The translations under genes and the position numbers were made by a program. A stretch of 64,000 bases of DNA, from NCBI GenBank assembly GCA_965243095.1, contig OZ251530.1, forward strand, positions 3,596,001-3,660,000, given 5' to 3'. The stretch comes from VXYL01 sp965243095 (GTDB lineage: Bacteria; Pseudomonadota; Gammaproteobacteria; Pseudomonadales; Azotimanducaceae). Positions 9,046 to 17,792 of the stretch are shown piece after piece. Within the stretch, counting starts at the first letter, position 1. Each line of letters starts with the position of its first letter. The notes beneath the pieces are model-generated. The model was given only the letters and a program-made list of their open reading frames with translations. It was not told the origin of the DNA and did no database searches.

Positions 9046-9210
9046 CTAGATCTCGACCATCTCGAAGTCCGACTTCGGCGTGGCGCACTCGGGGCACACC
9101 CAGTCCTCGGGCACGTCCTCCCAGCGCGTGCCGGCGGCGATGCCGCCGTCCGGCAAGCCCTCCGCCTCGTCGTAGATGAAACCGCAGGTCATGCATTGCC
9201 ACTTGCGCAT
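9046..9210 (-). CDS. rubredoxin
   Basis: A 54-residue one-iron electron carrier. The four iron ligands are Cys6, Cys9 (CMTC) and Cys39, Cys42 (CPEC), with the family core GFIYDEAEG and a Trp before the second pair. The ATG at 9210 is preceded by GGAGGGAAG, a strong ribosome-binding site, so longer upstream readings are rejected. It probably donates electrons to a non-haem iron oxygenase or peroxide-reducing enzyme, but no partner is adjacent. Confidence 0.95.
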   Translation of the reverse strand: MRKWQCMTCGFIYDEAEGLPDGGIAAGTRWEDVPEDWVCPECATPKSDFEMVEI

Positions 9211-9288
9211 CCTTCCCTCCTCTTTCCTTGCGGCCCGCAGGCCTTGCACGCGACTATACCGCGCTTCTCGCGCTCGGACCCGTACCCC

Positions 9289-9849
9289 TCAACTCTCGCC
9301 GCGTTCGGGCGGCGGCGCGGCGGGCATCTGTCCGCTCGCGGCCAAGTAGCCGAAACTGGCGACGGTGAGCAGAATGGGAATGGCGAACGCCGAAGCGAAC
9401 TTGTAGGCCACCCAGGTCGGCTCGCTGAACTGGTAGGCCACCCACAGGTTGGCGACGCCGGCCAACGCCATCGCCGCGGCCCACGCCCAACACAGCACCC
9501 GCCAGGCTTGGTCCGGCAGCGCCAACACTTTGCCGAGCGCCCGTTGCACCAAGTCGCCCTTGCCGACGAAGCGGCTGCCGCCGATGGCGAGCGCCATGAT
9601 CCAGTACACGATGGTGGGCTTCCACTGGATGAACAGCGGGTCGCGCAACGCCAGCGTCAACCCGCCGAACGCGAGGGCGCCGCCAAACACCACCCACATC
9701 TGCCCGGTCACGCGCCAGCCTTTGAGCTTGAAGAAGCCCACCTGCAACACCGCCGCCACCATCAAGGCGACGGTGGCGAGGTAGATGTCGGTTACCAAGT
9801 AGACGCCGAAAAAGGCCACTACCGGAAGAAAATCAATCAGTTGTTTCAT
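9289..9849 (-). CDS. yciB: YciB/IspZ inner-membrane (septation-associated) protein
   Basis: A 186-residue five-segment inner-membrane protein. It begins MKQLIDFLPVVAFFGVY and contains the family blocks LKGWRVTGQMW, FIQWKPTIVYW and LPDQAWRVLCWAW. YciB proteins influence envelope integrity and septum formation; the molecular function is not settled. The ATG at 9849 matches the normal family N-terminus (MKxLxDFxPV). The stop lies 40 bases upstream of the next region and 78 bases from the rubredoxin start on the same strand. Confidence 0.92.
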   Translation of the reverse strand: MKQLIDFLPVVAFFGVYLVTDIYLATVALMVAAVLQVGFFKLKGWRVTGQMWVVFGGALAFGGLTLALRDPLFIQWKPTIVYWIMALAIGGSRFVGKGDLVQRALGKVLALPDQAWRVLCWAWAAAMALAGVANLWVAYQFSEPTWVAYKFASAFAIPILLTVASFGYLAASGQMPAAPPPERGES

Positions 9850-9903
9850 TGCTGCCAAGCGAATGTCACTGCAGCGGCCGCGGCGACGCTTCGCCCCGGC
9901 GCC

Positions 9904-12546
9904 TCAATCGATGAAGCGCAAATTGCGTTCGACGCGAAAGATGTCGTCGAACGCCTCCTTCAGTTCCTGCTGGGTTGGCGTGGAGTACACCTCGTTCACG
10001 TCGGCCTCGCCGCCGGCCTTGTCGATGCACTCCTCCAGCTTGTTGAACCGGGTGCTGCTGCCCGGCCGGTCGTTCAGGAAGATCACGCGGACGCGCACGT
10101 CGCGATCGCCGGCGATTTGGCAGGCGTCGAGCAGCCAATCGTCGAGGATCGCCTGTTGCTTGCTTTGGCTGCCGGCCGGCGTGTCCGTCCAGCTGGAGTC
10201 GCGGGTGAAGGGCGCAACGCCGGCCACCGGCGTACCGCCCACTTGCACCAGATCGTCCGGCCCGCCGTAGGGAGAAAACGCCGCCCCGCGACGGCAGACG
10301 TGGTCGTTGTGCATGGGCCGGCCGGTGAGGCCGATCTTGTTGGATGTCTTCTCCAAGGACATGAGCGAGTCCACGATGTTGGTGGAGCCGCGCAAGCCGT
10401 GACCGCGGAACAGTTGCCAGGGAGTGGCGCCGGTCAACGTGGTCTTCCAAGCCGCCTTCGCGGTGGCGCTGGCCGTGCCGTCGTGGACGAGGAGATCGAT
10501 CGTGTCCGCCACATGGTCCAGCCCGGCGGCGGTGAAGGTGCCGGCGCTGCTGTCCACATAGGCCGAGAAGCGGGCGTTGAACGTGGCTTCGGCGGTGTCG
10601 CCCATGGCGGTGCCGTACTTGCTGGTGTAGCTGTTGAAGGCGTGGCAGGCGGAGGCCGTGGTGTAGTTCAGCCCGGCGCGCATGTCCCCGTTCGCACGGC
10701 CGTACTTGCGCGCGATGCGGCCCCGTCGCGAGCGCACCGCGTAGTTGTAGCCATCCGTGATCAGCACGATGGTCTTCTTCAAGTTCGGGTCGCAGTGGGT
10801 GCCGGTTTCGCCGCTCGCGCACGCGGCGAGCGGGCGCCCCTGGTTGTTGGCGTCCGTGGTCATCCACGCATCCTCCCAGAGCGGCGACAGGGCACGCAGT
10901 CCCCACACCACGCCCAAGTGCAGGTAGGTCTCGCCCAAGCGGCCGGCGTGCCGCGGGACGGTGTCCAGCGCGTCGAAGGCGGCGGCCAACGCGGTGGAAT
11001 CGTCCGTCAACGGGGTGATCGCCTGGCCCGGGCAGAGGGATGCGCCGTCGCCACCGCCGGTCTCGCCGCGCGCCGACCAGTCGTTGTAGCCACCGTAGGT
11101 CTCCAGCGTGGCGATTTTGGCGCTGTCGAAGGTGTGTACGGTGGCCGCGGTGGTGGCGCGGGCGGAATCCTCCAAGAGTTCCGTCATCACCGCGTGGAGT
11201 TGCGCGTCGCCGCTGCGGAAAATGCGCGAATCCGGCCAGGAGTACGCGGTGAAGCGGGTGTTCGGATCGGCGCTGCTCGGCGGCGCGTCGGAGAGGTGCA
11301 GCGGTTGGCTGGTGAGCGCGCTGCGCGCCGGCGTCCAGCGCGCCACGTCGGCGCGCGCCGGCCAGTTGCTGGTGGCGGGGTTGTTGGCGTCCCAGTCCGA
11401 GGGTCGCGCGTCCGCGTGCCAATAGGCGCCCCAGCGCGCCATCACGCAGCCGTTCCACATGTCCTCGCCTTCCACCTGCCACTTGCCGAAGTCGTTGTCC
11501 GAGTCAGAGTCGGAGTCGTCGCAGTCGGTCGGATCCCGCTCCGAGCACAGCATGGGGACGAGTTCCTCGATGTCGATGACGTCCGAGCGGTCGCGCAGCG
11601 ACCAATCGGCGGTGGTGGTCCAATTGGAGCGCGCGTTGCCGTCGGCGTCCTCGCCGCCGAGGATGAAGTCCGGCAAGGTGCGCGACTGCAGCTCGCCCAT
11701 GGCGTTGCCGGTGCCGTAGTAGTGGAAGGTGTCCACCCAGTGGTGCGTGCTGGCGCGGGCGGTGTCGGTGTCGATGGACGCGCCCATGAGCATGTGCGCG
11801 TAGCGGCGCTTGCCGGTCGTGTCGCCGCTGCCCGAGGTGTCGGCGACGTTGACCGCCGAGCCGAACGGCACGATGGCGACGGCCATGGATCCGGGGTCGG
11901 TGCCGGCGCGGTCGGCGAGCACATCTTCGATCACCTCGGCCGCGGTCTTCAGCGCGTCGATGCGCCGCGGCCCGGTGAACCCGCCGTCGGCATCCTCCAT
12001 CCGCGCGGTCATCGACGCCGTGAGGTCCGCCGCGACGGCGATCTCGTAGCGATCGGTGAGCAGCTGCACGGCCACGGTTTGCGTCGGCAGGTTGGCGGTG
12101 CCGCGTTCGTTGCTGGCGGTGCCGAACAGGCGGTTGAAGACGAACTGCGCTTGGCCGCCAATGGAGATGCGCGTGATGCGCGAGGTGGCCTCGTGGCTCA
12201 CCGTCACGTCGTCGTCGTCGATGTCGATCTGCGGCAGCAGGCCGTCCAGGAACTTCGCCACGCGGTCCTTGATGGTGGCTTCGGTGGCGGCTTTCGTGGT
12301 GGGATTGTTGAGGCGGTCCAACAGCGGCCCGACGGACGACACGGCGGCGCGCAAAGCCGCCTGGATCTCCTCCATCTGCGCTTCGCGCCAAGCGAAGTTG
12401 GTCATCATGCCGCCCACGCTGGTCAGCAGCGTCAACGCGCCGACGCCCACGTAGAGCACGGCGCCACCGCGCCGGCAGGCGAAAAACGCCCGCCAAGCCG
12501 CGAGCACGGAGCGAATTCGAGCTCGCATCGTCGCGCACCACTTCAT
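9904..12546 (-). CDS. TadG-like protein with von Willebrand A domain
   Basis: An 880-residue Tad-type minor pilin/secreted protein. An N-terminal membrane helix (about 22-45, RGGAVLYVGVGALTLLTSVG) follows a basic leader, as in TadG/TadE proteins. A VWA fold starts near 170 with a MIDAS-like DLTASMT, and VLITDGYNY near 590 is a late VWA strand. Between them is a long Asp-, Ser- and Cys-containing insertion, so the VWA domain is split or enlarged. The ATG at 12546 overlaps the stop of the upstream TadE-like gene (ATGA), indicating translational coupling. TadG proteins are thought to anchor or cap Flp-type pili or to bind surfaces. Confidence 0.78.
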   Translation of the reverse strand: MKWCATMRARIRSVLAAWRAFFACRRGGAVLYVGVGALTLLTSVGGMMTNFAWREAQMEEIQAALRAAVSSVGPLLDRLNNPTTKAATEATIKDRVAKFLDGLLPQIDIDDDDVTVSHEATSRITRISIGGQAQFVFNRLFGTASNERGTANLPTQTVAVQLLTDRYEIAVAADLTASMTARMEDADGGFTGPRRIDALKTAAEVIEDVLADRAGTDPGSMAVAIVPFGSAVNVADTSGSGDTTGKRRYAHMLMGASIDTDTARASTHHWVDTFHYYGTGNAMGELQSRTLPDFILGGEDADGNARSNWTTTADWSLRDRSDVIDIEELVPMLCSERDPTDCDDSDSDSDNDFGKWQVEGEDMWNGCVMARWGAYWHADARPSDWDANNPATSNWPARADVARWTPARSALTSQPLHLSDAPPSSADPNTRFTAYSWPDSRIFRSGDAQLHAVMTELLEDSARATTAATVHTFDSAKIATLETYGGYNDWSARGETGGGDGASLCPGQAITPLTDDSTALAAAFDALDTVPRHAGRLGETYLHLGVVWGLRALSPLWEDAWMTTDANNQGRPLAACASGETGTHCDPNLKKTIVLITDGYNYAVRSRRGRIARKYGRANGDMRAGLNYTTASACHAFNSYTSKYGTAMGDTAEATFNARFSAYVDSSAGTFTAAGLDHVADTIDLLVHDGTASATAKAAWKTTLTGATPWQLFRGHGLRGSTNIVDSLMSLEKTSNKIGLTGRPMHNDHVCRRGAAFSPYGGPDDLVQVGGTPVAGVAPFTRDSSWTDTPAGSQSKQQAILDDWLLDACQIAGDRDVRVRVIFLNDRPGSSTRFNKLEECIDKAGGEADVNEVYSTPTQQELKEAFDDIFRVERNLRFID

Positions 12547-13400
12547 GGCGTGGGCGTCGGCGTCGGGGTGGGCGTCGGCGTGGCGGGCGCCGGAGGCACG
12601 CACCATCCGCAGTCTGTCAGCGGTTCCAACGCGCCCCACGCCACGCGGCGGCGCAAGGTGGTGGGCATGCCGAGCGTACGCAGACCGAGGTTGACCAAGG
12701 CGCCGCCGCTGAAGCCCGTTTCCGTGCCGCCGCCGAAGTGGGCGCAGATCTCCACCACCACCCACCACTCGCCCGGCGCCAAAGTGCGGCTCACCCAAGT
12801 CGACGCCGGCGGGATGGTGCCGCCCACCTCGGTGCCTTCCTGCGGCAGCACCGGATCGCTCGCGCCGAAACTGTCGCCCTCGTTGGTGGGCAGTTGCGAA
12901 GACACCGCCGCGCAATCGCCGCCGCCGTTCCAAGTGGGAATGGCGGCGGTCGGCGCCGGGTCCGGATTCGGGCGTATCTCGTTCAGCAGCATCGGCTCGC
13001 ACCACGGCAACTGGTCAGGCGTGGCCGCGTCGCTGTCGTGGTCCCACGCCGTGTCGCAGTCGCGGCCGGCGGAGTTGGTCGCTTCCACCGCCGGCGGCCC
13101 GGCGCGGTCGCGCAGCCGCGTGACCACGGATACGCGCATCGTCCCGGCGCTGCGGCGCGCCAAGCGGTCCATCGCCGCCCGCATCGCGCTGCCCACCGCC
13201 TGTTCGTCGGCCCAGTCTTCGCCGCCGGCGATCAACTCCGCCACCGCGTACTGCTCGCGCGCGATGTCCGTGCGGAAAGCGGTGAAGGCGCGCAGGTCCC
13301 AAAGCGCCGCCATCAACAGCACCACGAACGGGGTGATGGCCACCAACTCCACCGCCGCCGAACCGTCGTGGCGCGGTGGGCGCCGAAACGAGCTTGGCAT
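12543..13400 (-). CDS. TadE-like pseudopilin with Thr-Pro tail
   Basis: A 285-residue protein. After a short basic leader (PSSFRRPPRHDGSAAVELV) comes a single hydrophobic helix (AITPFVVLLMAALWDL, about 20-36), the hallmark of TadE-like minor pilins, with an acidic residue at the fifth position of the helix region. The remaining ~245 residues are extracytoplasmic with several Cys. The C-terminus is a low-complexity (TP)n repeat ending at the stop codon, which overlaps the TadG start. The start at 13400 is chosen because it places the leader just before the helix; it is 18 bases from the preceding stop. Confidence 0.75.
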   Translation of the reverse strand: MPSSFRRPPRHDGSAAVELVAITPFVVLLMAALWDLRAFTAFRTDIAREQYAVAELIAGGEDWADEQAVGSAMRAAMDRLARRSAGTMRVSVVTRLRDRAGPPAVEATNSAGRDCDTAWDHDSDAATPDQLPWCEPMLLNEIRPNPDPAPTAAIPTWNGGGDCAAVSSQLPTNEGDSFGASDPVLPQEGTEVGGTIPPASTWVSRTLAPGEWWVVVEICAHFGGGTETGFSGGALVNLGLRTLGMPTTLRRRVAWGALEPLTDCGWCVPPAPATPTPTPTPTPTP

Positions 13401-13417
13401 GAAAGCCGCGCTTCTCG

Positions 13418-14029
13418 TCACGAGCTGCGCGCGTTGCGCGCCCAGCTTTCGTGGCGCAACGGCCAGCCGTTCGGCGCGAGCGGGCGGAACAACGCGAACC
13501 ACGGGCGCACGGAAACCTGGGCGCGCAGCCGCAGCCAACTGCCGGTGTCGCCGCAGTCGCCCGCCACGCCGTCGCTCCAGTCCACGCCGCCGTCCGGGTC
13601 GTCGTCCCAGCCGATGACCACTTCCACGTCGCTGGTGCTGGCGGTGGCGTCCGGCCAGCTGTTCGTGGCGGCGGTGGTGACGTTCACCGTAAGCGTGCCG
13701 TCGTTGTTCAAGTCCAACAGCCAGCGGGCGTTGCCATCCGCTTGGAACGCCGTGGTGATGGCGTTTTGGCAGTTGTTGCCGGCCGTGCTGACCAGCGCGG
13801 CGACGCGGTTGGCGGCGGATTTGGTGGCGGTGGCCAGCATCTGGTTGACGAGGGAGATGCGCAGAAACTCGCCGACCACGGCGAACAACGTGACGGTTGC
13901 GAAAAGAACCAAGGTGAACTCCACGGTGAAGGCGCCGCTCGCTCCGGCCCGGCGTCGCAATCGGCCCCGGCGCTTGTCGGGGTACACGCCCGCCGCCCGC
14001 TCGACACGCTCAACACCCTTCGCACGCAT
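13418..14029 (-). CDS. TadE-like pseudopilin
   Basis: A 203-residue protein with a basic leader and the TadE core GAFTVEFTLVLFATVTLFAV (about 35-54), including the Glu that in pilins sits near the processing site. An extracytoplasmic domain with a few Cys and an acidic DNNDGTLTVNV stretch follows. It is first in a three-gene minus-strand operon (TadE, TadE-like, TadG-like). The ATG at 14029 or the codon nine bases upstream are both possible. A gene pair facing away (TPR/SPOR protein) shares the 127-base upstream region. Confidence 0.78.
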   Translation of the reverse strand: MRAKGVERVERAAGVYPDKRRGRLRRRAGASGAFTVEFTLVLFATVTLFAVVGEFLRISLVNQMLATATKSAANRVAALVSTAGNNCQNAITTAFQADGNARWLLDLNNDGTLTVNVTTAATNSWPDATASTSDVEVVIGWDDDPDGGVDWSDGVAGDCGDTGSWLRLRAQVSVRPWFALFRPLAPNGWPLRHESWARNARSS

Positions 14030-14085
14030 GGCCACCACATGCCCGCGCGGCTCGCCGCAGCGCGGGAGAAACTATTTTGTTGATT

Positions 14086-14095
14086 CGACTATACT
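14086..14095. promoter_or_regulatory. possible divergent promoter between the TadE and TPR/SPOR genes
   Basis: The interval 14030-14156 separates two divergent genes and has an unusually A/T-rich core. Overlapping -10 candidates are TATACT on the plus strand (14090-14095) and TATAGT on the minus strand (14088-14093). A minus-strand -35 candidate (TTCCAT) lies 17 bases upstream; no good plus-strand -35 is seen. Confidence 0.35.
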
Positions 14096-14156
14096 CCGGC
14101 GAACTCGAACATGGAAGTTGAGGGGGACACCGACTCGTCCGAGCCGGCGCTCTACT

Positions 14157-16289
14157 GTGTCTCGCGCTCTCGCAGCCACCGCGTGTGCCGCTCTTTGCGC
14201 ACTGTGCGCGGCTTGTTCCCTGCTGCCGCAGGCGAATCAGCTCTCGGCGACCGCGCCGGTGGTGGGCGCGGTGCTGCCCGTTGCCCGGACGGCGCTGGAC
14301 GCCGGGCAGCTGGAAACGGCCAGGCGCCTCTACCGGCGTTTGCTGGACGTGGATCCGCAGTCCTTCGAGGCGCGCATGGGCCTCGGCGAAGTCGCCCACC
14401 AGCGCCGCGACGGGGCGGAGGCCATGCGCTGGTTCCTCGGCGCGCTGGCCAACGCCGCCACCGTGACGCAGCGCCACGACGCTCTGCTGCACCACGGCCG
14501 GGCGGCTTTGGACGCCGGCCAGATGGAGCACGCGCAAGCCAGTTTCGCCCGCCTGACGGATCCGCAGGAAGCCGCGAGCAACGAGTACGTCGCCTACGGG
14601 CTCAACGGCGTCGGGCTGACGCTGCTGCTCAGCGGCGATCTGCGCTCCTCCGTGACGCTGCTGGAGCAAGCCGTGGATCGGCTTCCGGGCGACAAGAAAC
14701 TGCGCGACAACCTGGCGCGGGCGCTGCAACTGCTCGCCGAGGAGGTGGCCAGCACCCCGGATGACGCGCCAAATGCGGAAACCACGGCGCGGGCCACGCC
14801 ATACTCCGGCGCCGCGTCGCGACCGGAACTGCAGGCGGCCGCGGATCGGATAGAACAAGCCGTGGCCCGCTTCGAGGAGGCCGCCGACCGTCTCGCCGAC
14901 ACGTCGCGGCGAAGCGATTCGGCAAGTTCGACGCCAACGCCCACGGGCGCTGCCGCAACGCCTGCGCCGCCGCCACGAACGCCCGCCCCAGCACAAGCGC
15001 CCGCGCCCGAAACGCCCCCGCCCCGCGCACCGGTCGCGCGAACGCCGGAGCCGCCGCCCGCACGACCCGAACTGCCGCCGGCGTCGTCGCCAAAGCCGCC
15101 AGCGCCCGTACCACGCGGTTCGCCCGGCTTTTTGGTGGTCGAAGGCGGCCGCCGGTTCGTGCAGATGGGCGCGTACGGCACGGCCGCCAAGGCGAACGAG
15201 CTGGCGGAACGCTTGCAGCGAGTAACCGAGCAGTCGGTGACTGTCACCGAACGCGGCGGCCTGCACCGGGTGCGCATCGGCCCGCTGCGCACGGAAGACG
15301 CGCTACGCGCCTTGACGGGGGCGCTGCAAGAAGCCGGCTACGGGGACGTGCGGATGCCTAGCCGGGCCGCGCCGAAGGCAACCGAGGCGGAAAAAGCGGA
15401 GCGGGCAGCACCGAAAACCACGACGTGGCAAGCGTTTGCCGTGCGCGTGGGCGGCGAAACCTTCCTGCAAGTCGGCGCGTTCGCGGCGCGCGCCACGGCG
15501 GAGGCGCGGGAAACCGAGTTGCGCGAGCTGCTCGCAACGTCGGCCATGCCGGTTCGCGTCGTGGCGGGAACGCTGCCGAGTGGCAAAGCCGCGCACCGCG
15601 TGCGCGTCGGCCCGCTCCGCTCGGATGCGGACTTGGCGACGGTGGTCGACGCGCTGGCCGCGGCCGGCCGCCGCCTCGCCATGCCCAAAGGCACCAAGGT
15701 CGCAACCACCACGGGCACACATAGGCGGGATGCCCCTTCCCGTGCTGGCCCCGCTGGCCAACAACAGGATCCCCGTGTTCCCGCGGCACCCGAGAAAGAG
15801 CAGCCGCCAATGCCAGAGCCAGCGGTGCCAGAAATGCCACCAGCACCTGCGCCACAACAAACGCCGCCGGCAAACAACGGCGCCGCGGCGGCGGCCGCCG
15901 AAGTGGTCGAAGCGGCGCTGGCGGCGGCGGAGCAAATCGCCGCAACCCAATCCCAGCAGGGCGAACCCGGTCGGCCGCCTCCTCCGACAGCCGAGCCGCC
16001 GGGCGAACCTCCGGCGTTCGAGGAAACCTTGCTCGCGCGCGGCGTTCGCGCCACGGTGATCACCCAGGACGAGGGCGTCTTCTTCCAAATCGGCGACTAC
16101 GACGCCCGCCCCGACGCCGGCGAGCTCGCGTCGCGCCTGCGCGCCCTCACCACCGAGGCGGTGCAAGTGGTGGAGGCCGTGGTCGCCAACGCGCCGCTTT
16201 ACCGCGTACACATCGGCCCGGTGGAAACCGACGCGGACTACGAGGCGCTGGCGGCCGCCGTGGCAAGTCTCGGCTTCGTCGTGCCGTAA
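14157..16289 (+). CDS. TadD-like TPR protein with three SPOR domains, probably exported
   Basis: A 710-residue protein. The N-terminus is a signal sequence ending LCALCAAC near residue 20, which resembles a lipobox but has Cys at -3, so lipidation is uncertain. Residues ~40-200 form TPR-like repeats (LETARRLYRRLLDVDPQSFEAR) as in TadD. A Pro/Thr/Ala-rich linker follows, then SPOR-type domains at about 320-400, 420-505 and 620-710, each with the FVQMGAY, FLQVGAF or FFQIGDY strand and a closing HRVRIGPL-like strand. SPOR domains bind denuded septal peptidoglycan. The start is GTG 14157, immediately before the signal sequence; much longer upstream readings overlap the Tad genes and are shadows. 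Confidence 0.75.
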   Translation: MSRALAATACAALCALCAACSLLPQANQLSATAPVVGAVLPVARTALDAGQLETARRLYRRLLDVDPQSFEARMGLGEVAHQRRDGAEAMRWFLGALANAATVTQRHDALLHHGRAALDAGQMEHAQASFARLTDPQEAASNEYVAYGLNGVGLTLLLSGDLRSSVTLLEQAVDRLPGDKKLRDNLARALQLLAEEVASTPDDAPNAETTARATPYSGAASRPELQAAADRIEQAVARFEEAADRLADTSRRSDSASSTPTPTGAAATPAPPPRTPAPAQAPAPETPPPRAPVARTPEPPPARPELPPASSPKPPAPVPRGSPGFLVVEGGRRFVQMGAYGTAAKANELAERLQRVTEQSVTVTERGGLHRVRIGPLRTEDALRALTGALQEAGYGDVRMPSRAAPKATEAEKAERAAPKTTTWQAFAVRVGGETFLQVGAFAARATAEARETELRELLATSAMPVRVVAGTLPSGKAAHRVRVGPLRSDADLATVVDALAAAGRRLAMPKGTKVATTTGTHRRDAPSRAGPAGQQQDPRVPAAPEKEQPPMPEPAVPEMPPAPAPQQTPPANNGAAAAAAEVVEAALAAAEQIAATQSQQGEPGRPPPPTAEPPGEPPAFEETLLARGVRATVITQDEGVFFQIGDYDARPDAGELASRLRALTTEAVQVVEAVVANAPLYRVHIGPVETDADYEALAAAVASLGFVVP

Positions 16290-16299
16290 AGGCAAGCAC

Positions 16300-16339
16300 G
16301 AGTTTGCGTAGCAAACTCGCACGCGCCCGCAAGGGCGCG
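16300..16339. repeat. double-hairpin repeat, copy 3, between convergent genes
   Basis: GAGTTTGC-gta-GCAAACTC (16300-16318) and CGCGCCC-gcaa-GGGCGCG (16322-16339). It lies between the stop of the TPR/SPOR gene (16289) and the stop of the TadZ-like gene (16342), the position expected of a bidirectional transcription terminator, though neither hairpin is followed by a clear T-run. Confidence 0.85.
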
Positions 16340-16341
16340 CC

Positions 16342-17448
16342 CTACCCGGCTTCCTCCAGCGCGCCCACGCCCAAGATCAACTGCAGGAACTTGGCCAGCA
16401 GCGCGCGTTCGCGCCGCCCCACGGCGAGTTGCGGCTCGCCGAGCGCCATCGAGCGCGCCATGCCTTTGATGTAGGGCAACTCCAGATCCGGCGCCCGGCC
16501 GCCGAAGCCGTCGCGCAGTTGCTCGTCGCTCAGCAGTTTCGGCAACGGGCGCGTGTGGTTCACCACCAAGGTGGAAGTGGCGCCGTCCAAGATGCGCAGC
16601 CAGCGCACCGCCACGGAGACGCCGGCCGGGGTGGGCTCGAACACCACCAAGTGGTTCGTCGCCAAGTGCCGCAGCGTTTCGACGTGGCGCGGCTTGAGGC
16701 CGCAGGCGAGGATCATGTGCGCTTGGACGGACAACGCGTCGATGAGGCTCTGCAAGCCCGGGTCCGGTGGCTCCTCCTGGCCGGCTTGGTCCATCGGGTG
16801 CGCCACCAAGCCGATGCGCGGCGTCACCTGCGCTTGCAGACGTTCCAGCGACGCGCCCATTTCGTCGCCGTCCGCCGCCTGCAGGGCCTGCGCCAAGCCG
16901 CGCCGGGGTTCCGTGTCCAACGCCAGCGCCAAGGCGCCGAAGTTGGGGTCCACATCCAAGCAGGTGACGTAGCGCCCGGCGTCCGCGGCCATGTGCGCGA
17001 GCAGCGCGGTGATGGTGCTGGTGCCCATGCCCTTGCCGAGCACCAGCATCAGGCGGCTGGCTTGGATTTCCGGGCGCGTGCCTTCGCCGTTGACGGCGGC
17101 GACTTCGCGCAGCGCCTGTTGCAGATTGTTCGCGTCCAGCGGCTTCGGCAAATACAGGAACACGCCGCTGCGATACAGCTCGTTCGCCAGCGTGACGTTG
17201 TTTTCCGAGCCGGTGACCAGGATCATCGTCTCCGGGCGGCACACGTGCATGATCGCCGGAACATAGACGATGGGGTTCTGCTCGCCGTCCAAGTCCACCA
17301 GCAGCACTTCCGGCGAGCGCCGGGTGCGGAACGTCCACGCGGCGTTGCGCACCGTGCCGCGCTGCACCTTGGCCTCGCGCAGCGCCTGCTGCACCACGCG
17401 CCGGCTGTCGCCGTCGTTCAGGAAGGCAGTGAAATCGGTTTCCGCCAT
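16342..17448 (-). CDS. TadZ/CpaE-like pilus-localisation ATPase
   Basis: A 368-residue protein in two parts. Residues ~1-115 resemble a receiver-like domain (VLLVDLDGEQNPIV, MILVTGSENNV, FLYLPKPLD), as in the atypical receiver of CpaE/TadZ. Residues ~130-350 are a ParA/MinD-type ATPase: the P-loop position reads LVLGKGMGTSTITALLA, a variant of KGGxGKT, followed by TCLDVDPNFGALALALD. TadZ proteins position the Tad pilus machine at a pole. It is probably co-transcribed after the small lipoprotein gene at 17792-17538, with 89 bases between them. Confidence 0.8.
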   Translation of the reverse strand: MAETDFTAFLNDGDSRRVVQQALREAKVQRGTVRNAAWTFRTRRSPEVLLVDLDGEQNPIVYVPAIMHVCRPETMILVTGSENNVTLANELYRSGVFLYLPKPLDANNLQQALREVAAVNGEGTRPEIQASRLMLVLGKGMGTSTITALLAHMAADAGRYVTCLDVDPNFGALALALDTEPRRGLAQALQAADGDEMGASLERLQAQVTPRIGLVAHPMDQAGQEEPPDPGLQSLIDALSVQAHMILACGLKPRHVETLRHLATNHLVVFEPTPAGVSVAVRWLRILDGATSTLVVNHTRPLPKLLSDEQLRDGFGGRAPDLELPYIKGMARSMALGEPQLAVGRRERALLAKFLQLILGVGALEEAG

Positions 17449-17537
17449 CGTCCGGGTGTCTCAACCACGCCAAAGCAACGCGACGGGTGCGCCGCTGTTG
17501 AGGAAACTCGGACTCGGCGCGACGCTGTTCAAGGAGT

Positions 17538-17792
17538 CTAGTCCTCCGAATCCTCTTTGCCGCCCCACTCGCGCACGGCTTCCACCGCCTTCTCGGTGCG
17601 CGCCGGGCCTTTCGACATCTTCGCCTTCTCGATCATCATGTCGCGCACGAAGGCGACCTGATCGCCGGCCGCCGGCGGCGCGGCTTCCATTTCGGGCGCT
17701 TCGGGCTGCGGCGTGCGGCAACCGCCCAGCAACGCGCCGGCGACCACCGCCGCGACGGCCCAAACGCGGGCGCCACGCGCCGTTCGCTGCAT
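17538..17792 (-). CDS. small lipoprotein, unknown function
   Basis: An 84-residue protein with a lipoprotein signal: basic N-terminus, hydrophobic WAVAAVVAGALLGGC, Cys near residue 26. The mature part is short, acidic and proline-rich, then charged and helical (FVRDMMIEKAKMSKG). I do not recognise the family. It precedes the TadZ-like gene on the same strand, so it may be an accessory of the Tad set. The ATG at 17792 is chosen because it starts the signal peptide; a 28-residue longer reading is possible. Confidence 0.65.
   Translation of the reverse strand: MQRTARGARVWAVAAVVAGALLGGCRTPQPEAPEMEAAPPAAGDQVAFVRDMMIEKAKMSKGPARTEKAVEAVREWGGKEDSED

Noticed and set aside
6797..9049. A 750-codon plus-strand reading frame opposite the Nramp gene
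   Set aside because: Low-complexity Arg/Ala/Gly/His composition, no family similarity, and it lies across the real enoyl-CoA hydratase and Nramp genes. High GC makes such frames common.
8929..13617. A 1562-codon plus-strand reading opposite rubredoxin, yciB and the Tad genes
   Set aside because: Antisense to several recognisable genes and of GC-driven composition.
16300..16339. Double hairpin treated simply as a standard rho-independent terminator
   Set aside because: There is no T-run, and copies elsewhere are not at gene ends (comEC 5' edge), so it is listed as a repeat family.
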